DNA of 64,000 bases. Source: a virus. A program made the translations under genes and the position numbers. The notes under the pieces are model-generated. The model was not told the DNA's origin and made no database searches. It worked only from the letters and a program-made list of their open reading frames with translations. The stretch is taken from positions 18,816 through 82,815 of IMG/VR virus record IMGVR_UViG_3300031344_000005, one strand, 5' to 3'. How positions within the stretch are numbered: position 1 is the first letter of the stretch; each line of letters begins with the position of its first letter. Of the stretch, positions 36,300 through 44,172 are shown in pieces.

Positions 36300-37241
36300 A
36301 TGTTGTCCATCGGCATACATGCAAGCACGTGGAAGGTAGGACGATTCGGCTATATCCTTGGAGGGTTTGCTGCATCCCCTGTCGCTACTGCGGACTGTAC
36401 AACATTCTCCACACAGATCACCGCTGCCCTGGCAAGCGCGAATCTGTCGCAGAATAACTATAACGCGTGCTCTTTGAGTGACGCCGTGAGATACGGCTAC
36501 GCGCTTGGAGGATACAACGCGATTTACCTCATTTCAACTGATCAAATCACTCTCTCCACACAGGTCACCGCCTTGCTCGCTACCTGCAATCTATCGCAAT
36601 CCAGGTATCGCGCTGGGTCGCTAAGCGACGGATTTCAATTTGGTTATGTCTTAGGGGGGACGAATGGCGCCCCTGTCGCTACTGCCGACTGTACAACATT
36701 CTCCACGCAGGTCACCGCTGCCTTGGCAAGCGCGAATCTGTCAGAGGCTCGTTATGGTCTAAGCGGTCTGAGTGACGCCGTGAGATACGGCTACGCGCTT
36801 GGAGGATACACCTCCACCTACGTGGCCACGGGTGGGTGTTTGACGTTCAGTACCCAATCACTAGCCGCCCTAGCAAGCGCCAACTTATCACAGGCTCGTA
36901 GGTACGCTTGCTCAATGGGCGACCCTGTAAGGTACGTTGGCTATACGATAGGCGGTTCCAATGGGAACGATCTAGCTACTGCGGACTGTACAACATTCTC
37001 CACACAGGTCACCGCTGCCTTGACAAGCGCGAATCTGTCGCAGGCTCGTTATGGCGTTTCCGGCATGATCGACGGACTTCAATTTGGTTATGTCTTAGGT
37101 GGAGCCAATTCTGGAGGGAATCTAGCTACTGCGGACTGTACAACATTCTCCACACAGATCACCGCTGCCCTGGCAAGCGCGAATCTGTCGGCAGGGAACG
37201 CGCGAAGGTATGTGTCATCCGTGAGTGACTACAATGTTTAA
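36300..37241 (+). CDS. Kelch-like propeller receptor-binding protein (313 aa)
   Basis: A 313-aa protein made of about six imperfect units of 45-52 residues, each with (F/Y)GY(I/V/A)LGG, ATADCTTFSTQ and ASANLSQARYG, followed by LSD. The GG pair and Arg-Tyr-x-x-x-x pattern are kelch-like, so a small beta propeller is likely. Lies directly downstream of a fibre gene, where receptor-binding tips are often encoded. No signal peptide. Confidence 0.7.
   Translation: MLSIGIHASTWKVGRFGYILGGFAASPVATADCTTFSTQITAALASANLSQNNYNACSLSDAVRYGYALGGYNAIYLISTDQITLSTQVTALLATCNLSQSRYRAGSLSDGFQFGYVLGGTNGAPVATADCTTFSTQVTAALASANLSEARYGLSGLSDAVRYGYALGGYTSTYVATGGCLTFSTQSLAALASANLSQARRYACSMGDPVRYVGYTIGGSNGNDLATADCTTFSTQVTAALTSANLSQARYGVSGMIDGLQFGYVLGGANSGGNLATADCTTFSTQITAALASANLSAGNARRYVSSVSDYNV
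36336..37190 (+). repeat. Imperfect tandem repeats coding for kelch-like units
   Basis: Blocks such as GCGGACTGTACAACATTC and GCAAGCGCGAATCTGTC recur almost unchanged five to six times, separated by more variable stretches. The blocks are nearly identical in DNA as well as protein, which implies recent duplication or homogenisation between units. Confidence 0.85.
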
Positions 37242-37800
37242 CCCGCCCCCTGAACTGCTGGCGGCATTTGCGGAAATCCAGCAACCGCGCAGTCGGTATG
37301 CACTAGACAAACTGGTGGTTGGGCAGAAGTTTACGCCAGAGGCGCAGTATGCTCAATGCGTGCTGGAAGCACAGATCAAGTGGGTCAACATCCGTCTAGG
37401 TCGATTGGAAATGGAGCGTATTGATCTTGAAATTGCAGCCATCACAACGCCGGGCCGGCTCGGCGAAATTGAACGCGAAAAGAAGCAGATAGAAAAAGAA
37501 CAGACCATGCACGCCATGCTGGGAGCCGAGCGAGAGTTAGCGTGTCTATGCGACATCTTCGGGCAATTCCCTTCAAAGTTCACCTACGAGGAGTTGCAAG
37601 CTGCACAACCTGAGGAACACCGTCAACGTCTGTGCATGCACGCCATCCAAGACATTGCGGCGTTCGGCTACGTGACGCCCGGCAACCAGGATGCCCTGCG
37701 GATGATCAAGGCCGCACTGGTCATCAACGAAGTCAACGGCAAGAAACAAATCACAATTGAATTGGCGACCGAAACAAATCAACTGAGGGCTCTTCCATGA
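37234..37800 (+). CDS. Hypothetical protein with coiled coil (188 aa)
   Basis: Starts at ATG 37234 (GTG 37225 is an alternative) inside the end of the kelch-like gene. The central part is a charged helix (GEIEREKKQIEKEQTMHAML) and the C-terminus has GYVTPGNQDALRMIKAAL. Ends in an ATGA overlap with the next gene. Possibly a fibre chaperone, which phages often encode after the receptor-binding gene; unproven. Confidence 0.55.
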   Translation: MFNPPPELLAAFAEIQQPRSRYALDKLVVGQKFTPEAQYAQCVLEAQIKWVNIRLGRLEMERIDLEIAAITTPGRLGEIEREKKQIEKEQTMHAMLGAERELACLCDIFGQFPSKFTYEELQAAQPEEHRQRLCMHAIQDIAAFGYVTPGNQDALRMIKAALVINEVNGKKQITIELATETNQLRALP

Positions 37801-38195
37801 TCAACTTGACTACGAACATCACCATCACGAACGACATTCCCCGCATTGTCAAATGGCAGGTAGCGGACGCGCACGATTGCGCGAACCAGACGCCGCCGTG
37901 CCTGACTCTTGCTCTCAACCTGATCGGCCCTGGCGCTGTCATCTTCGGGTCGTACAATCTGGCAATCTTCGATACCTTGGCCAGCACGACCCTCACCGTG
38001 AATCCTACGCCACAGGGAATCAGCGACCAGTTTCTCTACGGGTCGGCGGTGCTTACCGGCAACCAATACACGGCTCTTTCGGCAATCTGGAACGGCAATT
38101 GCTCGGGTACAGGAACTAGAGCTAAGCGGCTGGCGGCCCTTGAGGCGGCTATTGTATCTGCGGGAGTTCTGTCCGCAGCGTTCTCGGGCACCTAA
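37797..38195 (+). CDS. Hypothetical protein (132 aa)
   Basis: A 132-aa protein starting in an ATGA overlap. Strand-rich N-terminus (INLTTNITITNDIPRIVKW) and a helix-rich C-terminus (RLAALEAAIVSAGVLSAAF). Two Cys pairs. No recognised family. Confidence 0.5.
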   Translation: MINLTTNITITNDIPRIVKWQVADAHDCANQTPPCLTLALNLIGPGAVIFGSYNLAIFDTLASTTLTVNPTPQGISDQFLYGSAVLTGNQYTALSAIWNGNCSGTGTRAKRLAALEAAIVSAGVLSAAFSGT

Positions 38196-38197
38196 CC

Positions 38198-38488
38198 ATG
38201 CGGACAATACTCACGGCTTGCATTCTTCTATCCCTGTCCTGCGCAACCGTCCCGCCGACTCCTGCGCCTGCCTACACCTGTGCCACGGCCTGCGCTCGCG
38301 GCACTGTACTCGACTGCGACTGGGCACGGTGGAATCCCGACGTCGGCAACTGCGCTTCTCAGTGCGTGGACTGGCGCGACACTTGGGGGTATGACGTGGC
38401 ATGTATGAGTAAGGTCGCGACCTGTGAGGCGGCAGAGCATTGCCAGGGCCACACGTACGGAGTGCACAGGCTGAGTAAGAAGAAGTAG
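38198..38488 (+). CDS. Cys-rich predicted lipoprotein (96 aa)
   Basis: N-terminal signal-like segment MRTILTACILLSLSC, with Cys15 in a poor but possible lipobox (L-S-L-S-C). The mature part has about nine more Cys, suggesting disulphides in the periplasm. It opens a run of small membrane-associated genes, so a lysis (Rz1-like spanin) or superinfection-exclusion role is possible. Confidence 0.5.
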   Translation: MRTILTACILLSLSCATVPPTPAPAYTCATACARGTVLDCDWARWNPDVGNCASQCVDWRDTWGYDVACMSKVATCEAAEHCQGHTYGVHRLSKKK

Positions 38489-38493
38489 CACCC

Positions 38494-38949
38494 ATGGAGT
38501 ACCGCCGTCCCACACGAGAGGTTGCCACGCCGAGGGCGGTGGACGACTCGGAACACGTTGTGTGGTGCTGGGAAGGCGCAGGGCCGGGTGCACGATTGCG
38601 ATTGCACGTTGACCAGGTGAAGAACAACATGAGCCAGCAGATTGACGGTGTAGCCAAGGAATCGCGCAAGGACATCACGGCTATCAACAAGCGCCTGTGG
38701 TACATCAGCGGTGGGGCGGCGGTGGTTGGGCTGCTCGCCCCTGTCGTCCTGGGAGTCTGGCTCAGCTATAGGCTCAAGGACAGCGATGACCGCGCCGTGA
38801 AGCGTGCCGATGTGGAGCAGGCCGTCCAGAAAAGCGCTGCGATGGCAACGGCAAAGAGCCTCGACGATATGGGGCTGTTCAAACAGATGCTCGACAAGCA
38901 AGCCGCCGACATCGCACTGCCGACGGTGACGCCAAGGAACCGAAAATGA
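38494..38949 (+). CDS. Single-pass membrane protein with coiled regions (151 aa)
   Basis: One transmembrane helix near residues 70-93 (WYISGGAAVVGLLAPVVLGV), with charged helical regions on both sides. An internal ATG (MSQQIDGVAKES) at 38629, with AGGTG upstream, is an alternative start that would give 106 aa. The stop overlaps the next tiny membrane gene (ATGA). Could be a spanin inner-membrane subunit. Confidence 0.55.
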   Translation: MEYRRPTREVATPRAVDDSEHVVWCWEGAGPGARLRLHVDQVKNNMSQQIDGVAKESRKDITAINKRLWYISGGAAVVGLLAPVVLGVWLSYRLKDSDDRAVKRADVEQAVQKSAAMATAKSLDDMGLFKQMLDKQAADIALPTVTPRNRK

Positions 38950-39032
38950 TCTGGACGTTCCTGCGAATCTTCGGCGTGCTCGTGGCCTTCGGCGTGCTGT
39001 GCATCGTGTGTTGGTGGTGGAGCAACAAGTAA
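38946..39032 (+). CDS. Tiny membrane peptide (28 aa)
   Basis: MIWTFLRIFGVLVAFGVLCI followed by VCWWWSNK: a single hydrophobic helix, start overlapping the previous stop as ATGA. Similar one-helix peptides occur in phage lysis and membrane-stress modules. Too short for a confident role. Confidence 0.45.
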   Translation: MIWTFLRIFGVLVAFGVLCIVCWWWSNK

Positions 39033-39048
39033 ACCAAGGAACATCACA

Positions 39049-39531
39049 ATGACCCCGTCCATCATCCAAGTCGCATCAGGCCCCGGCTGGGCCATGGTGA
39101 TCGTGTTACTCGTCGGGCTCGCGGCTATCGTGGGCATCTTCGGTGCGCTGCTCAAAGGGATGTTGGAAAAATTCCACTTGCGCGCTTCTGAGGATGGCCA
39201 GATTACACGCGCCTCCATGTTGGCCGCAACCGACACCATGAGAGATATTCGTGAGTCCTGCACCACGTGCCAACAAAGCGTCCTCGTCGTGATCAAGACT
39301 GTGATGGGGGAGCAGGTAGAGCGGGTCCTCATGGACATCCGTGTCGAGCACGACGACACTCGAGCCTGTCTGTACGAGTTGCATAAGGACGGCGGGCGCG
39401 AGACAGATAGACTCATTGAGAAGCTTGATCAAATCAACAACACGATGCTGACATTGTCTACGCAGGGCGACTCGCCCCCGGTGCTCGGAGTGGGTTCCCA
39501 GGTTCGTGAAAGCGTGGCGTCGACGAAATGA
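39049..39531 (+). CDS. Single-pass membrane protein (160 aa)
   Basis: One N-terminal transmembrane helix (about 14-37, WAMVIVLLVGLAAIVGIFG) then a soluble helical region with a CTTCQ pair and a coiled tail. AAGGAA lies upstream. In the membrane/lysis cluster; possible inner-membrane spanin (Rz-like), since the tail gene-free proteins of that type share this layout. Not proven. Confidence 0.5.
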   Translation: MTPSIIQVASGPGWAMVIVLLVGLAAIVGIFGALLKGMLEKFHLRASEDGQITRASMLAATDTMRDIRESCTTCQQSVLVVIKTVMGEQVERVLMDIRVEHDDTRACLYELHKDGGRETDRLIEKLDQINNTMLTLSTQGDSPPVLGVGSQVRESVASTK

Positions 39532-39845
39532 TATGGCTCGCCCTCGCCCTCGTCGTCCTGGCAATCGTCGTCGGCGCGTTCGCGCTGGGCTGGCGGGCCT
39601 CGGCATGGTACTGCCAGCAAGCGACTCCGAGCTGTCCGCGGTGGCGCCCCCAGTGGCTTGCCATGTGGATCGCTGGCCTGAAGAAGCAATACCCCAACGG
39701 CTCGCATGAGCGGCGCCCTACGCCCGCGCCCACGCCGGGAGCGGTCCCGATGGCTAGGCTTGACAACGAATGGCGCGCGGGGATACCATCTCAACGAATG
39801 GACACGCCGGTAACGGGCTGCGAAAATCCAAAGCGAAAAACATGA
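39528..39845 (+). CDS. Small membrane-anchored protein (105 aa)
   Basis: N-terminal transmembrane segment (MIWLALALVVLAIVVGAFAL) followed by a Trp/Pro-rich soluble part. Starts in an ATGA overlap, and its stop overlaps the HNH gene by ATGA. Function unknown. Confidence 0.5.
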   Translation: MIWLALALVVLAIVVGAFALGWRASAWYCQQATPSCPRWRPQWLAMWIAGLKKQYPNGSHERRPTPAPTPGAVPMARLDNEWRAGIPSQRMDTPVTGCENPKRKT

Positions 39846-40360
39846 AAGAAATCCCCCTCACGCAGGGCAAGGTCGCGCTCGTCGATGACGAGGACTTCGA
39901 GGTGCTGAACGCGTTCAAGTGGTGCGCGGGACGAGATAAACGAACCTTCTACGTCATGCGGCGTGTACGTAGGCCGAGCGGAGGGTGGACAACGGAGAAA
40001 ATGCACCGAGTGATTCTCATGCGTAAGCTAGGCCATTCGCTTGCCAAGGACGAACAGAGTGACCACGTCAATGGCGATGGCCTCGACAACCGACGCGAGA
40101 ACCTGCAGATGGCTACAACAGCGCAGAATCAACGAAACTGTCATCGGTTCATGCACACGGTAACTAGCCGATATCTAGGAGTGTGCTGGCACAAGCATTT
40201 TGCAAAGTGGACGCCGCGAGTTGGAGTTGCCAGAAAGCGCGTCAGCCTAGGCTATTATCGCACCGAATCCGAAGCCGCCCTTGCTCGCGAGTTCTACATC
40301 GCCGCACACCCCGAGCTACAGGCACGTAGCAACTTTGCAGGGCATGAACTGACACTGTGA
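39842..40360 (+). CDS. HNH homing endonuclease with AP2-type DNA-binding domain
   Basis: A 172-aa protein. Residues about 1-35 form the family's N-terminal strand pair (MKEIPLTQGKVALVDDEDFE), about 45-105 the HNH core (MHRVILMRKL, DHVNGDGLDNRRENLQ), and the C-terminus an AP2-like domain (SRYLGVCWHKHFAKWTPRV, then SEAALAREFYIAAHPE). This fusion is a classic mobile endonuclease of phages and bacteria. Start 39842 overlaps the previous stop; a start at 39770 lies inside the upstream gene. Confidence 0.9.
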   Translation: MKEIPLTQGKVALVDDEDFEVLNAFKWCAGRDKRTFYVMRRVRRPSGGWTTEKMHRVILMRKLGHSLAKDEQSDHVNGDGLDNRRENLQMATTAQNQRNCHRFMHTVTSRYLGVCWHKHFAKWTPRVGVARKRVSLGYYRTESEAALAREFYIAAHPELQARSNFAGHELTL

Positions 40361-40374
40361 AAGGGACCACACAC

Positions 40375-41259
40375 ATGCGCATAAATCTGAACACAATCCT
40401 GATCGTGCTCGCTGGGTTGGGCGTATTTTCCCCCGACATTGCCTCGGTGGCCGCGTGGCTCGCGTCCATGAACGTCGCGTGGCTGGGGACCGTCGTGAAA
40501 GGGCTAGGCCTGCTCGCGGCGTTCTGTAGCGCCGCGCCCCTGGTGGTTCCTCGGTTGCGCTCGTTCCTGGCGCTGCTTGGCCTGGCGACTCCTCCCGGGG
40601 CGGTGGCCCCATGGGACCCGACACGAGACGCGGGACCGGGCGCTGCCCCTCGCGCGACCACCACGACGAACGTCGTGGCTCTCCCTGGCAACCCAACTCC
40701 TCCTGCCGGTACTCCGCGACGTGGCCCCTACGGGCCCGGCCCGCTGGCACTGCTGGTCCTGGCTGGCTCGCTGCTGTGGGGCTCTACCGCGAGGGCGCAG
40801 ACACAACCGACTAGCCCCCAGCTTGGTGGATGCATCGCTAACGGCGAGATGTGTTTTGGAACCGCTGCCGACGTGGTGCTGACCAAGATAGGATTGTCGG
40901 GCGACAACAAGGGAATCTCGGGCGGCTTCTCGACAGGCGTGGGTTACGGTGCGACCTTCGCCCCTGACAAGTTCTACGCGACCGGGCTGGACCTGTTTTT
41001 GAATGTCAACCTGAGCGGAACTTCTGGTGTTGCAAGCCGTGTCTCACCCGCAATCATGCTCCATGCGATGAACTACCTGTTCCTGGGCTTGGGCCTGGAC
41101 ATCATCGCTCCAACCGATACCGTGAGCAGCTACGGGACAGGGTGGTCGCTGTTGCTCGGATTCGGTTCGACCATCACCAGTATCACGCCGGGGTACGCAA
41201 AGAAGGAAGCCATTCGACAACTGGCAGCAGAGCGGGCCAGCGCGGAGGCAGGCAAGTGA
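40375..41259 (+). CDS. Membrane/exported protein with beta-barrel-like C-terminus (294 aa)
   Basis: Two hydrophobic segments at about 5-20 and 35-60, a Pro/Ala/Thr-rich linker, then a second hydrophobic segment LALLVLAGSLLWGSTARA resembling a signal peptide, and a C-terminal 150-residue domain with alternating hydrophobic strands (GLDLFLNVNLSG). AAAGGG is 9 nt before ATG 40375. Could be an outer-surface or lysis-inhibition protein; unclear. Confidence 0.5.
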   Translation: MRINLNTILIVLAGLGVFSPDIASVAAWLASMNVAWLGTVVKGLGLLAAFCSAAPLVVPRLRSFLALLGLATPPGAVAPWDPTRDAGPGAAPRATTTTNVVALPGNPTPPAGTPRRGPYGPGPLALLVLAGSLLWGSTARAQTQPTSPQLGGCIANGEMCFGTAADVVLTKIGLSGDNKGISGGFSTGVGYGATFAPDKFYATGLDLFLNVNLSGTSGVASRVSPAIMLHAMNYLFLGLGLDIIAPTDTVSSYGTGWSLLLGFGSTITSITPGYAKKEAIRQLAAERASAEAGK

Positions 41260-41456
41260 ACGAGGAGGAGATCCAAACTCGCATCCGGCAGGGCATCGCC
41301 GACGGCATTCGCAAGCTCGAAGAGGGCCGGAGACTGGACGTGCTGTTCGCCGCAATTCGCGCGATCGAAGATCGCGACGAGCGCGTACGTGCCGTGCGAA
41401 AAATCTTCGAGGTCTTCGGGCCAGCGGCGGGACCGAACACAGGAGGAACGACATGA
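41256..41456 (+). CDS. Small helical protein (66 aa)
   Basis: Starts with GTG in a GTGA overlap and is almost entirely helical and charged (EEIQTRIRQGIADGIRKLEE). Ends in an ATGA overlap with the next gene. No family recognised. Confidence 0.5.
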   Translation: MNEEEIQTRIRQGIADGIRKLEEGRRLDVLFAAIRAIEDRDERVRAVRKIFEVFGPAAGPNTGGTT

Positions 41457-41920
41457 TTGGTGATCTTGCTTCTGGCTTCGCTCGTGGCTGTCTTGGCGTG
41501 GTGATGCTGCTCGGGCTTGCGGGCGCTCAGTGTGCGCAGCCGCAGCCCATCCCTACGCCGCCGCAGGTGGTTGATGCCGCGCCACCTCCTCCGTTTACTG
41601 GCCTCATTGTCAACTGCGGTGAAGTGCGAGCCCAGGTCGTAGCCGCTCGCCCAGCGGTACAGACCTGTCTGGCGACACAACCACCTGTCGCAACCATCCC
41701 ACCTGTTCCCGCAGCGGTGGACAATGCGCTACCGGCCGACGGCTGCATGGTAGACCTACTGTCCACGTGGGGCCCTGGCCCACTGGCGTGCGCCGTGCGG
41801 GCCGAGGGCATGCAGGCGTTTGCCCGCGGGCACACCGACGCTGGGACCAACACTGACCAGGCCGTGGCGCATGCGTCGCGACTTTGGATCACGAGCCACG
41901 GCATCGGGTACAAGGATTGA
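41453..41920 (+). CDS. Predicted exported or lipo-protein (155 aa)
   Basis: N-terminal hydrophobic segment (CLGVVMLLGLAGAQC) with a Cys at the expected cleavage point, although Gln at -1 makes the lipobox imperfect. The rest is Pro/Val/Ala-rich with about five more Cys, suggesting a folded periplasmic part. Located before the papain-like peptidase gene. Confidence 0.5.
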   Translation: MIGDLASGFARGCLGVVMLLGLAGAQCAQPQPIPTPPQVVDAAPPPPFTGLIVNCGEVRAQVVAARPAVQTCLATQPPVATIPPVPAAVDNALPADGCMVDLLSTWGPGPLACAVRAEGMQAFARGHTDAGTNTDQAVAHASRLWITSHGIGYKD

Positions 41921-41922
41921 CC

Positions 41923-42708
41923 ATGAACAAGATGCGCTTTCTCGGCAAGCTACCGTTTCAGCCTGACCACCGCGACCTGAAGCTGGCCAAGTACATCGAC
42001 AAGGCCAAGTTGATCGAGGCTGCGCAGGTTCCCGGCGCCGTGGACTGGGGCGTCTTCCCGACGCCGGACGGTTCGGATCCAGCGCCCGACACTGACCCGC
42101 TTGGCAACGACAAGGCCGGTGATTGCGTGTACGCGGCCCCTGGACACATGGTCAATCTTGTGGCCCAGCTCACCGGGGCACCCGTGAGGGTCACGACCGC
42201 TATGGCGATTGGAGCCTACTCGGAAGACACCGGATACGACCCGGTCACCGGCGCCAACGACAACGGCGCCAACATCCGCGACATGCTAAACCGCTGGCGG
42301 AAGCGGGGCCTGTACGGCACGACCCTCGCGGTCTACTGCGCGGTAGACCGGAACGACGCCGACGAGGTCACGATCGCAACCTGGCTCTGCGGTGGGCTCA
42401 TCGGCGGATACAACTTGCCCAAGTCGGTTTGGGCACAAAATCCAGATTGGTACGTGCCCGACCCACTCACGCCAGACGATGAGACAATCATCGGGGGCCA
42501 TTGCGTGTTCTGGCATGGGACATCGCCAGGGCTCGACAACGGCACATCTTGGGGTGAGGACACAAGCGCGACGCCACCGTGGCGGAGACGGCACTGCGAG
42601 GAGCTTTGGGCGCCGCTACTCAGCATGTGGGTGCTGCGCTCGGGCCGGGCGCCAAACGGGTTTGCATGGGGGGATCTGCTTGCGGATGTGAGCGCGAGGG
42701 GCGAATGA
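41923..42708 (+). CDS. Papain-like (C1-type) cysteine peptidase
   Basis: A 261-aa protein with the papain triad in order: Cys68 in AGDCVYAAPGHMV, His193 in GGHCVFWHG and Asn206 in LDNGTSWGED, where Asn-x-x-x-Trp matches the usual Asn-Ser-Trp. No long prodomain is visible (about 60 residues before Cys68). Such phage peptidases may act on host or virion proteins or on peptidoglycan-linked peptides. The lysis-region location suggests a host-directed role, but the target is unknown. The first ATG at 41884 lies within the previous gene. Confidence 0.75.
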   Translation: MNKMRFLGKLPFQPDHRDLKLAKYIDKAKLIEAAQVPGAVDWGVFPTPDGSDPAPDTDPLGNDKAGDCVYAAPGHMVNLVAQLTGAPVRVTTAMAIGAYSEDTGYDPVTGANDNGANIRDMLNRWRKRGLYGTTLAVYCAVDRNDADEVTIATWLCGGLIGGYNLPKSVWAQNPDWYVPDPLTPDDETIIGGHCVFWHGTSPGLDNGTSWGEDTSATPPWRRRHCEELWAPLLSMWVLRSGRAPNGFAWGDLLADVSARGE

Positions 42709-42878
42709 TCCGCTCCCTCCTACTCGAAAACGCGCTCCGGACCCACCGGCTGCGGATCTTCGCACGACTACCCGGCGCGCCGCTACCGTGTCCGCTAGAA
42801 GAACTCGACGAGGTCACGCGGGCTTGCTGGGAGCTGCTGTTCGACTTCGAGCGACGAAACCAGGAGGTGCGGCCGTGA
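42705..42878 (+). CDS. Small hypothetical protein (57 aa)
   Basis: A helical protein (MIRSLLLENALRTHRLRIFA) starting in an ATGA overlap and ending in a GTGA overlap. No membrane segment. Function unknown; coupling to the peptidase gene may mean joint expression. Confidence 0.5.
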   Translation: MIRSLLLENALRTHRLRIFARLPGAPLPCPLEELDEVTRACWELLFDFERRNQEVRP

Positions 42879-43324
42879 CTCGCACCGGCCAGGCCCACCA
42901 GCTCTATGCCGAGGGCAAGACCGCGCGGGAAGTTGCGGGCATCATGCACCTTGGACTCGACAGCGCGCGCAACCTCAAGTACAAGCCCGCCAGCACACGT
43001 GAGGCCCGTGCGCCCATCCCGGCCGCTACCGAGGCGGCCTGCGTGGCGCTGCTCAATGACAGGCGCACGACAAGAGCCATCGCCGATGAGCTGCACATCT
43101 CGCCTGCGTCGGTATACGCGATTCGCGATCGGAACGGACTGACGACCAACCGGCGCAAGAAGCGGCACCTGATGTCCGACCAGGACACGCGCGCGGGCCT
43201 GCCGACCTGCCAGTGGTGCCCAATGCTAGCGCCTTGTACCTGTACCGGGCCGATGCGTGCGGCGGACTTCGTCGGGCGCGCCGGCGAGTCGCGTGGCTCG
43301 CTCGTACTGCCGAGGCCGTTCTGA
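42875..43324 (+). CDS. HTH protein with Cys-rich tail (149 aa)
   Basis: GTG start in a GTGA overlap. Two resolvase/sigma-like HTH segments are visible: AREVAGIMHLGLDSARNLK near 17-35 and TRAIADELHISPASVYAIRD near 66-85. The C-terminal part holds CQWCPMLAPCTCTG, a possible zinc site. Possibly a late regulator or terminase-small-subunit-like DNA binder; the latter fits the two-HTH layout but no large terminase is adjacent. Confidence 0.55.
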   Translation: MTRTGQAHQLYAEGKTAREVAGIMHLGLDSARNLKYKPASTREARAPIPAATEAACVALLNDRRTTRAIADELHISPASVYAIRDRNGLTTNRRKKRHLMSDQDTRAGLPTCQWCPMLAPCTCTGPMRAADFVGRAGESRGSLVLPRPF

Positions 43325-43337
43325 GTGGAGGTGAGAC

Positions 43338-43910
43338 TTGCTGATTCCTCAGTTTGTCCAGGCCCTGCACTACCAGGCGGCGAGCCGTAGCGCAATCAGT
43401 TGGGTTGTTCTCCACACCATGGAGGCCCCCTGCGTGACCGGCATGGCCCAGCGGTGCGCGCACAGCATGACGGGTGGCGGACGCATCGATAGCGCCCACT
43501 ATGCCTGCGACCCTGCCAACGTGATCCAGATGGTGCGCGAGCAGGACATTGCATGGCACTGCCGCAGCGATGCGACAGGCACGGTCAACCGTCTGAGTAT
43601 CGGCGTCGAGCACGCGGGATACACGCTCGGCACTCCAACCGACTGGCCGCACGACCCACACGCGCAGGGCATGATGGACCTGAGCGCTCAGCTCGTGGCG
43701 GACATCTGCAGCCGCTACAACGTGCCGGTGGTGCGCTTGACGGTCGAGCAGATTCAGGCGGGCCAGCGGGGCATCATTGCCCATATCGACGCGACCCACG
43801 CCTTCAACGTGCCGGGCGGGCACGTCGACGGCTCCACGTGGCCGTGGGATCAATACCTGCCCGTAGTGCAAGCGCTGGTCAAAACGCCAGACGTCGAGAT
43901 GATGTCATAG
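43338..43910 (+). CDS. N-acetylmuramoyl-L-alanine amidase (endolysin)
   Basis: A 190-aa Amidase_2 endolysin with a TTG start and GGAGGTGAG just upstream. Zinc and catalytic landmarks: His26 in WVVLHTMEA, Glu in LSIGVEHAG, His in GIIAHIDATH, and the terminal GGHVDGSTWPWDQYL that corresponds to the H-x-D...W/FPW signature. It cuts the amide bond between MurNAc and L-Ala in peptidoglycan. No signal peptide is seen, so release probably depends on the adjacent holin candidate. Confidence 0.86.
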   Translation: MLIPQFVQALHYQAASRSAISWVVLHTMEAPCVTGMAQRCAHSMTGGGRIDSAHYACDPANVIQMVREQDIAWHCRSDATGTVNRLSIGVEHAGYTLGTPTDWPHDPHAQGMMDLSAQLVADICSRYNVPVVRLTVEQIQAGQRGIIAHIDATHAFNVPGGHVDGSTWPWDQYLPVVQALVKTPDVEMMS

Positions 43911-43943
43911 AGGCGAGCATCCAAACAGAGGAGGGCCTTCGTC

Positions 43944-44108
43944 ATGTGGTTGTTCTTTTCGATTCCTGTCATTTTCATCATCATGGGTCTTGTCATCTGG
44001 GTGGCAGCGGCCAAGCCCAAGGTCAGCGAGTTCGGCAAGATGGCGGTATTCGTCGGGCTGTTCTGGTTGTGCTCGTCGTTGACGACACACTACTTCCCCC
44101 ACCGCTGA
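43944..44108 (+). CDS. Holin candidate, two membrane helices (54 aa)
   Basis: MWLFFSIPVIFIIMGLVIWV then a short polar loop (AAAKPKVSEFGK) and a second hydrophobic helix (MAVFVGLFWLCSSL). Size, two helices and position 33 nt after the amidase match class II holins. GAGGAGGG lies upstream. It would form membrane lesions that let the amidase out. Confidence 0.62.
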   Translation: MWLFFSIPVIFIIMGLVIWVAAAKPKVSEFGKMAVFVGLFWLCSSLTTHYFPHR

Positions 44109-44172
44109 CCGCTTGACAGCCACCGCGCGACGGGCGACACTGCCGCAATGGACGCCGACAAGCTCCGCGAAC

